A stretch of DNA of 16,117 nt from assembly GCA_017941505.1 (NCBI GenBank), contig JAGAWH010000179.1, positions 1 to 16,117 of the forward strand, written 5' to 3'. A model generated the notes under the pieces. That model did no database searches. It had not been told where the DNA came from and saw only the letters and a program-made list of their open reading frames with translations. The translations under genes and the position numbers were made by a program. This document shows positions 5,515 to 11,584 of the stretch, piece after piece. Every line of letters starts with the position of its first letter. Positions within the stretch are counted from its first letter, which is position 1. This DNA is from Faecalicoccus sp. (GTDB lineage Bacteria > Bacillota_I > Bacilli_A > Erysipelotrichales > Erysipelotrichaceae).

Positions 5515-7904
5515 AACCTTTAAAAGAACGTTTAGGAAAAGAATGGTTATTTTGTGATGGCGCTGCCGGTACCATTCTTCAGGCAAAAAATCTAAAAGGC
5601 GGCGAACTTCCTGAGACATGGAATCTCACCCGTCCGGATGATATTTTGGATTTATATTGCGGATATTTAAATGTTGGCTCCAACATCTTTAATACCAACA
5701 CCTTTGGAGCGAACAGTTTAAAATTCCCTTTCCAACTCAAAGAAATCGTCGAAGCAGCTATCGATCTTGCCAAAGAGGCAAGAGTTCGCTGTAACAGAGA
5801 GGATGCCTATATTGCCTTAGATATCGGTCCTACAGGAAAGCTACTACAGCCTATGGGTGACCTTCCTTTTGAAATGGCGGTAAAGATCTTCAGTGAAACG
5901 ATCAAGATCGGCGCTGCCAGAGGGGTAGATCTTATCTTAATTGAAACGATGTCAGACTCCTTAGAGACTAAGGCTGCAATTCTGGCCGCAAAAGAAACTT
6001 GTGACTTACCGATTTTTGTGACCAATATCTATGATGCCAGAGGAAAATTGTTAACAGGGGGTTCGGTCGAAAGCACGGTTGCGATGTTGGAAGGACTTGG
6101 TGTTGATGCCTTAGGTGTCAATTGCGGACTTGGACCGGAACAGATGATTCCGATCGTAAAGAAATTAACCGAAGTGTCATCGATCCCTATTATTGTCAAT
6201 CCAAATGCCGGACTTCCAAGAACGGAAAACGGCAAAACGATATATGATGTAACCCCGGAACAGTTTGCGGCTACCATGTCGCAGATTGCCGATATGGGTG
6301 TGCAGGTTGTCGGCGGATGCTGCGGAACAACTCCGGAGCATATCAGACAATTAATTGATATCGTAAAAAAGAAGGAGTTTAAGCCAAACTCAAAGAAGAA
6401 CAGAACCTTTGTATCTTCTTATTCGCAAGCCGTAGAAATCGGAGTGAAGCCGGTGATTATCGGCGAGAGAATCAATCCTACCGGTAAAAAGCTGTTTAAA
6501 CAGGCACTTCGTGATCACAATATTGAATATATTGTGGCTCAGGGATTATCCCAGGAGGATGCCGGTGCGCATATACTCGATGTCAATGTTGGCTTACCGG
6601 AAATTGATGAAGTAGAAATGATGGAAACCGTTGTGACACGGCTTCAAAGTGTAACCGGACTTCCGCTTCAAATTGATACCTCCGATATCCATGCGATGGA
6701 AAAAGGTATGCGCATCTATAACGGAAAACCAATGATCAATTCCGTGAACGGTAAAAAAGAAAGCATGGATGCCATATTCCCGCTTGTCAAAAAATACGGC
6801 GGTGTAGTAGTTGCCCTGCTTCTTGATGAAAATGGTATTCCGGATGATGATGAAGGACGTATTCAAATCGCCAAAAAGATTTATCAAACAGCCGATGAAT
6901 ATGGAATCGATCATAAAGATATCGTCTTTGATGGGCTTGCGATGGCGATCTCATCCAATACGAGTGGCGGTGTTGCCACATTAAATACGATTCGAAGAAT
7001 TAAGGAAGAACTGCATGGATATTCCATCTTAGGTGTATCCAATATCAGTTTTGGCTTGCCGCATCGTGAAATTATCAATTCTAATTTCTTTACCATGGCC
7101 ATCTTAAATGGATTAAACTGTGCCATTATCAACCCACAAAATGAGCCGATGATGCGCTCTTATAGAGCTAGTCTGGCCCTTCTCAATATGGATGAACAAT
7201 GTATGGACTATATTGAAGCGTACGCGGATGTGCCTGCCGATTCCATGCAAAGTGCAAACACGAAATCTAAAAAATCGGAAACATCGAAAGCCGGCTTAAG
7301 AGAGAGCGTAGAGCGCGGAATGAGCGAAAGCGCCGTTGAGGCCATGAAAGAGGCCCTGCTTACACGAAATGCACTAGATGTGATCAATGAAGAATTAATT
7401 CCTGCTCTGGATGTAGTAGGACAGGGGTTTGAAAAAGGAACCATCTTCTTACCGCAGCTGTTAATGAGCGCAGATGCAGCTAAGGCAGCCTTTGCGGTGG
7501 TCAAGGAATCGATGGCCGGCCAGACGCAGAAGCCAAAAGGTAAGATTATTTTGGCAACGGTCAAAGGCGACATCCATGACATCGGTAAAAATATCGTAAA
7601 AGTCATGTTGGAGAATTACAGCTATGAAGTCATTGATCTAGGTAAGGATGTACCACCGGAAGTCATCGTCGATACAGCTATCAAAGAAGATATTAAATTG
7701 GTTGGTTTATCCGCTTTGATGACTACAACGGTAGTCTCGATGGAAGAGACAATCAAGCTGTTAAAAGAAAAGAAGCCGGATACCTTAACAGTGGTCGGAG
7801 GTGCTGTAATGACACAGGAATATGCCGATCAAATCGGAGCGGATGCCTACGCAAAAGATGCCATGGCAACCGTTCGATATGCGGATTCTGTATTTGATAA
7901 ATAA
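5511..7904 (+). CDS. metH: Cobalamin-dependent methionine synthase lacking the activation domain
   Basis: Transfers the methyl group of 5-methyl-THF to homocysteine via cobalamin. Domains from this start: homocysteine-binding barrel (about 1-295) with zinc-ligand cysteines Cys205 (GVNCGLG) and Cys270-Cys271 (GGCCGTTPEH); pterin-binding barrel (about 310-565, GERINPTGKK, LDVNVGLPEID, IDTSD); cobalamin cap helices (about 605-670); and a B12-binding Rossmann domain with DIHDIGKN, His689 being the cobalt ligand. At 797 residues it lacks the roughly 330-residue C-terminal activation domain of the E. coli enzyme, supplied by the preceding gene. ATG 5511 is chosen over 5505: it forms an ATGA overlap with the upstream stop and sits 5 nt after AGAAAGGA, whereas 5505 lies inside that site. 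A Ser/Lys-rich linker is at about 580-600. Confidence 0.95.
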   Translation: MKPLKERLGKEWLFCDGAAGTILQAKNLKGGELPETWNLTRPDDILDLYCGYLNVGSNIFNTNTFGANSLKFPFQLKEIVEAAIDLAKEARVRCNREDAYIALDIGPTGKLLQPMGDLPFEMAVKIFSETIKIGAARGVDLILIETMSDSLETKAAILAAKETCDLPIFVTNIYDARGKLLTGGSVESTVAMLEGLGVDALGVNCGLGPEQMIPIVKKLTEVSSIPIIVNPNAGLPRTENGKTIYDVTPEQFAATMSQIADMGVQVVGGCCGTTPEHIRQLIDIVKKKEFKPNSKKNRTFVSSYSQAVEIGVKPVIIGERINPTGKKLFKQALRDHNIEYIVAQGLSQEDAGAHILDVNVGLPEIDEVEMMETVVTRLQSVTGLPLQIDTSDIHAMEKGMRIYNGKPMINSVNGKKESMDAIFPLVKKYGGVVVALLLDENGIPDDDEGRIQIAKKIYQTADEYGIDHKDIVFDGLAMAISSNTSGGVATLNTIRRIKEELHGYSILGVSNISFGLPHREIINSNFFTMAILNGLNCAIINPQNEPMMRSYRASLALLNMDEQCMDYIEAYADVPADSMQSANTKSKKSETSKAGLRESVERGMSESAVEAMKEALLTRNALDVINEELIPALDVVGQGFEKGTIFLPQLLMSADAAKAAFAVVKESMAGQTQKPKGKIILATVKGDIHDIGKNIVKVMLENYSYEVIDLGKDVPPEVIVDTAIKEDIKLVGLSALMTTTVVSMEETIKLLKEKKPDTLTVVGGAVMTQEYADQIGADAYAKDAMATVRYADSVFDK

Positions 7905-7928
7905 GACCGGGACAAAATCCCGGTCTTA
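7902..7928. terminator. Bidirectional stem-loop between metH and hipT
   Basis: TAAGACCGGGA (7902-7912) and TCCCGGTCTTA (7918-7928) form an 11-bp GC-rich stem with a CAAAA loop. The metH stop codon is the first three bases of the stem, and the hipT stop lies 4 bp beyond the other side. Neither strand has a long T tract, so efficiency is uncertain, but the position between convergent genes is typical. Confidence 0.65.
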
Positions 7929-7931
7929 ACT

Positions 7932-8882
7932 TTATAACAATACACTTGCTCTTTGTTCTATGAGTTGTATCATTTCTGTTTTCAAATCTTCAGAAATATA
8001 AGACTGTTCTACAATCGAAACAAATTGTGGCTTATGTTTTAGCAGTTCCTGCATCAGACGCTCAGCAGTCTTTTTTGTGATGTCTAGACGTTCTGCCAAC
8101 AAAAGGAAATCCTTTTTCCTTATATTCCTCTTTTTCCCGTTAACTGTTAATGCCATTTGCTCGGTATCCTGCGGTACAAGAATGTTGACCGGCAGCAAAT
8201 CATAAGCTTCAGACAAACCAAATTGCCGACTGCCCGGCAAATCTTCTATTAATGAAAAATTTTTAAAATGCATATCCGAGTTTCCTGTTATGAAGCAAAA
8301 GAGCAGCCTATAGTAGAAGTCTGTTAAATCCAATCCATAATTCCTTGAATATTGTTTTATGACCTTCGCACAATTTTCATAAGAACCTCGATATTTATCT
8401 TCTGTCATTCTTCCCGATAACTGGCAAAAATCTTCCATGGCATACAATTGCCCGGACTTTCTATCGATTCGCTTCGTAATATAGGCATATTTACCATTCA
8501 TCCAAACCATCGCATTAGGCACTGTTTTTATCTTAGCCTCTTCTGCCATTTTCATTACCATATATTCAGCTTCCGGTAAGAAATTATATTCATCTGACTG
8601 AGGTTTTAATATAAATCTGGCTGGATAATCAACTATTGTCAGTCGTGTTTTATTTTCACTGTTATCCAGTTGAAGAGATAGTTTTTTTTGCACACCGGGT
8701 ACCGTAAAACCTCTTTGTACGGCAAGGTTAGCCAGCCTTTTTAACTGCTCATCAGATAAGTCAATCTCAGGCAGTGTCTTCGTCCCGAAAAAGGAATGTA
8801 TGCATTTATCATGCCACATAACATTTTTCTCATATTCGCTTGGATTTTTTATCTCTTTGTTGCAGCATAAACATCTAATCAT
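7932..8882 (-). CDS. hipT: HipT-like Ser/Thr kinase toxin (HipA C-terminal kinase domain)
   Basis: A 316-residue HipA-family kinase without the HipA N-terminal domain, as in HipT of HipBST modules. The start carries a Cys/His cluster (CLCC at 4-7, then WHDKCIH at 23-29), possibly a zinc knuckle. The glycine-rich loop FTVPGVQKKLSL (59-70) has Thr60-Val-Pro62 where E. coli HipT has two autophosphorylated serines. Kinase landmarks: FILKP (Lys93), PEAEY (Glu104), KRIDR (137-141), DFCQLSG (151-157), catalytic GNSDMHFKN (200-208; Asp203, Asn208) and the metal-binding AYDLLP (Asp228). The kinase looks intact. Known HipT phosphorylates TrpS in E. coli; the target here is not deducible. ATG overlaps the hipS stop (ATGA), implying translational coupling. 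Confidence 0.88.
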   Translation of the reverse strand: MIRCLCCNKEIKNPSEYEKNVMWHDKCIHSFFGTKTLPEIDLSDEQLKRLANLAVQRGFTVPGVQKKLSLQLDNSENKTRLTIVDYPARFILKPQSDEYNFLPEAEYMVMKMAEEAKIKTVPNAMVWMNGKYAYITKRIDRKSGQLYAMEDFCQLSGRMTEDKYRGSYENCAKVIKQYSRNYGLDLTDFYYRLLFCFITGNSDMHFKNFSLIEDLPGSRQFGLSEAYDLLPVNILVPQDTEQMALTVNGKKRNIRKKDFLLLAERLDITKKTAERLMQELLKHKPQFVSIVEQSYISEDLKTEMIQLIEQRASVLL

Positions 8883-9199
8883 GATACAGCCTCAATTCTT
8901 ACATCCCCAATACAATCAAAACATGTTACCAACAACAAACCAAATCGATCTCTTGCATCTATTTTCCAATTTTTTTCTACAATATCAAGTAACCATCCTT
9001 CAGGAATCAAACCATCAAAAAAAGGAAACAGAGTATGTGAAACGTATACATCCTTTGTTAAGGGCAATGTTAAACTAACAGGCAGTGCTTCAGCCTGCTC
9101 TAAATAATTTTGATCATACTTAAATTCATAACCTTCATCACTCTCTTGGATTATTCCTGCTCTAATACCTTGAACAAACACAATTCCTGCTCTACTCAT
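8879..9199 (-). CDS. hipS: HipS-like antitoxin (HipA N-terminal domain, stand-alone)
   Basis: A 106-residue protein equal to the N-terminal subdomain of HipA (Couple_hipA family). Signature stretches are ALPVSLTLPLTKDVY (38-52), LFPFFDGLIPEGWLLD (57-72), DRFGLLL (84-90) and DCIGDVRI (95-102). In E. coli O127 HipBST, HipS, rather than HipB, neutralises HipT by contacting its active site, with a tryptophan near position 65 reported as important. Trp69 in PEGWLL is the natural counterpart here (inference). The gene starts 3 bp after the hipB stop with a GGGGAGAG ribosome binding site inside the hipB end, and overlaps hipT by ATGA. The order B-S-T and the intact junctions argue against a broken hipA. 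Confidence 0.87.
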   Translation of the reverse strand: MSRAGIVFVQGIRAGIIQESDEGYEFKYDQNYLEQAEALPVSLTLPLTKDVYVSHTLFPFFDGLIPEGWLLDIVEKNWKIDARDRFGLLLVTCFDCIGDVRIEAVS

Positions 9200-9202
9200 G
9201 AG

Positions 9203-9409
9203 TTACTCTCCCCGCTTTATCGGACCCGGGACTGCTTCCATTCCAAACATCTTTAAAGCTTGATTCACTTTATCCATTCGAACAGTTTCCTTTCCCTGCT
9301 CCAATTCTCTAACAAACCTTAATCCAAGCCCTGATCTTAACGCAAATTCCTCCTGCGTCAGCCCTGCTTTTTTTCTTTCTTTTTTAATAAATTCTGCGAT
9401 AGTATTCAT
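9203..9409 (-). CDS. hipB: HipB-like Xre-family DNA-binding autorepressor
   Basis: A 68-residue helix-turn-helix protein. The HTH spans about residues 12-40 (KKAGLTQEEFALRSGLGLRF, then ELEQGK), the classical Xre/Cro fold in which a Gln-Glu follows the first turn. The tail VNQALKMFGMEAV is the usual dimer-forming helix and strand, ending in a basic PGPIKRGE. It is the first gene of the tricistronic module, immediately downstream of a promoter overlapped by palindromic operators that it presumably binds. ATG 9409 is preferred: an in-frame TTG at 9415 lies inside the discriminator, before the predicted transcription start. No Shine-Dalgarno sequence precedes the ATG, consistent with a leaderless transcript. 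Confidence 0.88.
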   Translation of the reverse strand: MNTIAEFIKKERKKAGLTQEEFALRSGLGLRFVRELEQGKETVRMDKVNQALKMFGMEAVPGPIKRGE

Positions 9410-9415
9410 AAACAA

Positions 9416-9444
9416 ATTATATACCCTATCGGGTATATTTTCAA
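9416..9444 (-). promoter_or_regulatory. hipBST promoter
   Basis: Minus-strand TTGAAA (9439-9444), exactly 17 bp of spacer, and a perfect TATAAT (9416-9421). Six bases (TTGTTT) then separate the -10 from the hipB ATG, so transcription is predicted to start at or within a base or two of that codon. Operator O1 fills the whole spacer. Confidence 0.8.
9420..9437. promoter_or_regulatory. Operator O1 of the hip module
   Basis: TATACCCTATCGGGTATA is a perfect dyad: 7-bp arms, 4-bp centre, extendable to 8-bp arms over 9419-9438. It occupies the spacer between the -35 and -10, so occupancy would block RNA polymerase. E. coli HipB operators have the same 18-bp span. Confidence 0.85.
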
Positions 9445-9460
9445 CGTAATTTGCATTATT

Positions 9461-9478
9461 TATACCCGAAAAGGTATA
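9461..9478. promoter_or_regulatory. Operator O2 of the hip module
   Basis: TATACCCGAAAAGGTATA keeps the outer half-sites TATACC/GGTATA, with one mismatch in the inner arm and a different centre. It starts 41 bp from O1. Confidence 0.75.
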
Positions 9479-9500
9479 ATTAGTTGTGTTCAGTCATATT

Positions 9501-9518
9501 TATACCCTATCGGGTGTA
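9501..9518. promoter_or_regulatory. Operator O3 of the hip module
   Basis: TATACCCTATCGGGTGTA matches O1 at 17 of 18 positions, including the TATC centre. It starts 40 bp from O2 and ends 11 bp before the terminator stem of the upstream lipoprotein gene. Confidence 0.8.
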
Positions 9519-9522
9519 TTTT

Positions 9523-9564
9523 AAAACAGCTGTTATGACCCGTAACAATGCGTGTCATAACAGC
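9523..9564 (-). terminator. Terminator of the small lipoprotein gene
   Basis: GCTGTTATGAC (9529-9539) and GTCATAACAGC (9554-9564) form an 11-bp perfect stem with a 14-nt loop. On the minus strand it is followed by TGTTTTAA. It ends the transcript of the genes at 9584-10273 just upstream of the hip operators. Confidence 0.65.
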
Positions 9565-9583
9565 CGACATCTAAGTATAAAAA

Positions 9584-9934
9584 TCACTTCTTGACGCACT
9601 CAAAATAAGAGGCAGTATCCTGCACCTGTACGGCAAATAACAAATGTCCGTTTTCTGCTATTTTAGCAGCTCCGATAAAAATCTTTCCATCGATATCAAG
9701 TCCTTCAGGGTCTTCATGTTCTGTCCATGTGAAATCATACTTGTCTCCCATGAAGTCCATGGTTCCTGTTTTATCATTATTGATGACTACCGAAAACTCA
9801 TCCCAATCACTGCTCGATCCATCATCCAAATATGACTTAATACTTTGCCACTCCCCCACATGTTTATTCTGTGAAGCAGCACATCCACTTAATAAAAGAA
9901 GGAACGCCAATAAGGCAGCTAATATTTTTTTCAT
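9584..9934 (-). CDS. Small lipoprotein with a DGTG/YDFTWT-type module
   Basis: A 116-residue predicted lipoprotein. The signal peptide is MKKILAALLAFLLLLSGC with lipobox LSGC and lipidated Cys18. The mature part has GEWQSIKSYLDDG, then DEFSVVINNDKTGTMDFMG and KYDFTWT (65-71). The same order of elements (W-E/Q, acidic-aromatic, F/V-x-x-N/D-D-x-TG, FTWT) recurs in the proteins at 14878-15798 and 15838-16117. It looks like a small beta-sheet domain resembling lipocalin-like Bacillota lipoproteins, with no known enzymatic residues. Function unknown; expected on the outer face of the membrane. It follows the 9956-10273 gene by 21 bp, probably as an operon. A GGAG sits about 12 nt before the ATG. 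Confidence 0.82.
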   Translation of the reverse strand: MKKILAALLAFLLLLSGCAASQNKHVGEWQSIKSYLDDGSSSDWDEFSVVINNDKTGTMDFMGDKYDFTWTEHEDPEGLDIDGKIFIGAAKIAENGHLLFAVQVQDTASYFECVKK

Positions 9935-9955
9935 ACTATATTTTTCTCCGTATTC

Positions 9956-10273
9956 TTAATTGTTTCCGTAATAGTATTGCCATGCATCCGCATAATGTTC
10001 TTCACAATACCAGCTGTCATCCCACTCACCACTGGCACTTTGGGCCGTAATATGTCGCAATCCATCTGTTCGGCCACAAATTACACATTGATTTGAAGAT
10101 GAAGAACCGGAGCCAATACTCATTAATAAATAAGCGGCAATTATCATTCCAACACCGAATAGTGCTGTTTTTTGTTTGCCGCCAAACAATGGCTGACTTT
10201 GAAGGCAGCTGACAAAAGATCCGAATCCTATAAAAATCAATATGCATGCCAAGATATCCAGTATCAATCGCAT
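9956..10273 (-). CDS. Small membrane protein with a Cys-rich tail
   Basis: About 105 residues (108 if the ATG at 10282 is used). Two hydrophobic helices, LDILACILIFIGFGSFV and then TALFGVGMIIAAYLLMSIG, are followed by a serine-rich linker. A polar tail has CVICGRTDG and later WYCEEHYADAW, so CxxC...CxxH could hold a zinc ion. The topology would place the small zinc-ribbon-like tail and the N-terminus on the same side of the membrane. I do not recognise the family. The downstream ATG (10273) is preferred because AAGTGAG lies 9 nt upstream of it, whereas it almost touches the ATG at 10282. Likely co-transcribed with the lipoprotein gene that follows. Confidence 0.68.
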   Translation of the reverse strand: MRLILDILACILIFIGFGSFVSCLQSQPLFGGKQKTALFGVGMIIAAYLLMSIGSGSSSSNQCVICGRTDGLRHITAQSASGEWDDSWYCEEHYADAWQYYYGNN

Positions 10274-10318
10274 TTTATACATCTCACTTTCTTCATAAAT
10301 TTTAATGGTACCATTTTT

Positions 10319-10347
10319 TCTATAATGTAGACGACTATAACTTTCAC
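10319..10347 (-). promoter_or_regulatory. Possible promoter of the 10273-9584 transcription unit
   Basis: Minus-strand GTGAAA (10342-10347), a 17-bp spacer and TATAGA (10319-10324), about 46 bp upstream of the preferred start. Both hexamers are imperfect. Confidence 0.35.
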
Positions 10348-10369
10348 AGCGTTCATAAATATAAAAAGA

Positions 10370-10398
10370 TTGACTTCATTTTTTTAGTATGTTAACAA
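10370..10398 (+). promoter_or_regulatory. Possible pheA promoter
   Basis: TTGACT (10370-10375), a 17-bp spacer and TAACAA (10393-10398); the -35 is strong and the -10 weak. The leader would be about 40 nt, with no T-box or attenuator. The ribosome binding site GGAAAGGAA (10432-10440) supports ATG 10446. Confidence 0.3.
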
Positions 10399-10445
10399 TA
10401 ATTTCATCAACATAAATCCTTTATGGTTTTTGGAAAGGAAACAAT

Positions 10446-11534
10446 ATGGCAAATAAATTAGAAGAAGTTAGAAAAATCATCAATGAAGTAGACTCCCAAA
10501 TGGCTGAACTTTTTGTCAAGCGTATGAGAGCTGCTGAAATGGTTTATGAGCATAAAAAAGAATATGGACTTCCGATATTAGATCAAAAAAGAGAAGATAT
10601 CGTGATTGCGAACAATTCTTCAAAAATCGAAGATGAGGTATTAAAAGGATATTATATCGACTACCTTAAAAATATGATGGCAATATCCAGAGCATACCAA
10701 TACCGTATGCAAAATGGATTAAAAGTTGCCTACAGCGGCGTGGAAGGCGCTTTTGCCCATATCGCTGCAGGAAGAATCTTCCCTGGAGCCAATCGCATTT
10801 CTCATCGTGATTTTAGAGCAGCTTATGATGCCGTGCTAAACGGTGAATGCGATGTAGCGGTATTGCCGATTGAAAACAGCTATGCCGGTGAAGTAGGGCA
10901 AACTATTGATTTTCTCTTTTCCGGTACTCTTTTCATCAATGGAATTTATGAATTGGAAATTCATCAAAATCTTCTGGCACATCCGGATGCTTCGATTGAA
11001 GATATCAAAAAGGTAACCAGCCACCCGCAGGCCCTTGCCCAATGCCATGACTACATCAAAACGCACGGTTTTGATACCGAAGAATCAAGTAATACGGCCG
11101 TAGCTGCCAAGGTCGTTGCCTCATCAAATGATAAAACACTGGCAGCCATCGCCAGCAGGGAAACCGCAAAGATTTATGGATTAAAGGTACTAGAAGCCAA
11201 CATCAATACCAGCGGTGAAAATACCACACGCTTTGCGGTACTTTCTAAAGTACAGGCTAGCTCCCCATCACTTACCAATACGGTTTTAATGTTTACGGTA
11301 AAAAATGAAGCAGGATCTCTTGCCGGTGCCATCAGCATCATCGGAAAATATGGCTACAACATGACTGCACTTCGCAGTCGACCGTTAAGAAAACACTCCT
11401 GGCAATATTATTTCTACATCGAAATTGATGGACGCATTGATACCGAAAACGGAAAAAAGATGTTAAATGAATTAGATCAGGTATGTGATAGATTAAAAGT
11501 GGCAGGCACTTTTGCCCCTCATACTGAAATATAA
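10446..11534 (+). CDS. pheA: Bifunctional chorismate mutase / prephenate dehydratase
   Basis: A 362-residue P-protein of phenylalanine synthesis converting chorismate to prephenate and then phenylpyruvate. The N-terminal AroQ-type chorismate mutase (about 1-88) is all helical, with EVRKIINEVDSQMAELFVKR and LDQKREDIV. The prephenate dehydratase (about 92-268) has VAYSGVEGAFAH, LPIENSYAGEV, TSHPQALAQC and the catalytic TRF motif (261-263). The C-terminal ACT domain (about 278-355) would sense phenylalanine. Its usual GALV and ESRP motifs read AGSLAG (289-294) and LRSRP (309-313), a pattern I associate with Lachnospiraceae-type PheA. It is single-gene, divergent from the 9956-10273 unit and convergent with cotH. 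Length and domain order are normal. Confidence 0.95.
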   Translation: MANKLEEVRKIINEVDSQMAELFVKRMRAAEMVYEHKKEYGLPILDQKREDIVIANNSSKIEDEVLKGYYIDYLKNMMAISRAYQYRMQNGLKVAYSGVEGAFAHIAAGRIFPGANRISHRDFRAAYDAVLNGECDVAVLPIENSYAGEVGQTIDFLFSGTLFINGIYELEIHQNLLAHPDASIEDIKKVTSHPQALAQCHDYIKTHGFDTEESSNTAVAAKVVASSNDKTLAAIASRETAKIYGLKVLEANINTSGENTTRFAVLSKVQASSPSLTNTVLMFTVKNEAGSLAGAISIIGKYGYNMTALRSRPLRKHSWQYYFYIEIDGRIDTENGKKMLNELDQVCDRLKVAGTFAPHTEI

Positions 11535-11541
11535 AAAAGAA

Positions 11542-11577
11542 AAATGCGAAATAAGTGTAGTGGCTTATTTCGCATTT
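11542..11577. terminator. Bidirectional terminator between pheA and the CotH gene
   Basis: AAATGCGAAATAAG (11542-11555) and CTTATTTCGCATTT (11564-11577) form a perfect 14-bp stem with an 8-nt loop. The minus-strand exit is very T-rich (TTTTTCTTTTTT), ideal for the CotH gene. The plus-strand exit is ATTTCATTT, adequate for pheA. Confidence 0.85.
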
Positions 11578-11584
11578 ATTTCAT

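Noticed and set aside
6594..7606. Long minus-strand open frames across metH (for example 7208-7606)
   Set aside because: They lack ribosome binding sites and recognisable motifs, and are antisense shadows of the conserved metH coding frame.
7932..9199. hipA broken into two pieces by a frameshift
   Set aside because: Both pieces have clean starts. The kinase begins with its own Cys/His N-terminus and overlaps the upstream stop by ATGA, and the order and sizes match hipBST.
9475..9480. Plus-strand TATAAT within operator O2 as a promoter for a plus-strand transcript
   Set aside because: No plus-strand gene follows until pheA at 10446. The hexamer is simply part of the palindrome and its flank.
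9420..9518. A minimal CRISPR-like array of three repeats at about 40-bp period
   Set aside because: The units are dyad operators that overlap the promoter of an Xre gene. There are only three, one is degenerate, and no cas genes are present.
10283..10445. T-box or attenuator upstream of pheA
   Set aside because: The 163-bp gap is shared with a divergent promoter, and no specifier loop, antiterminator or leader peptide could be found.
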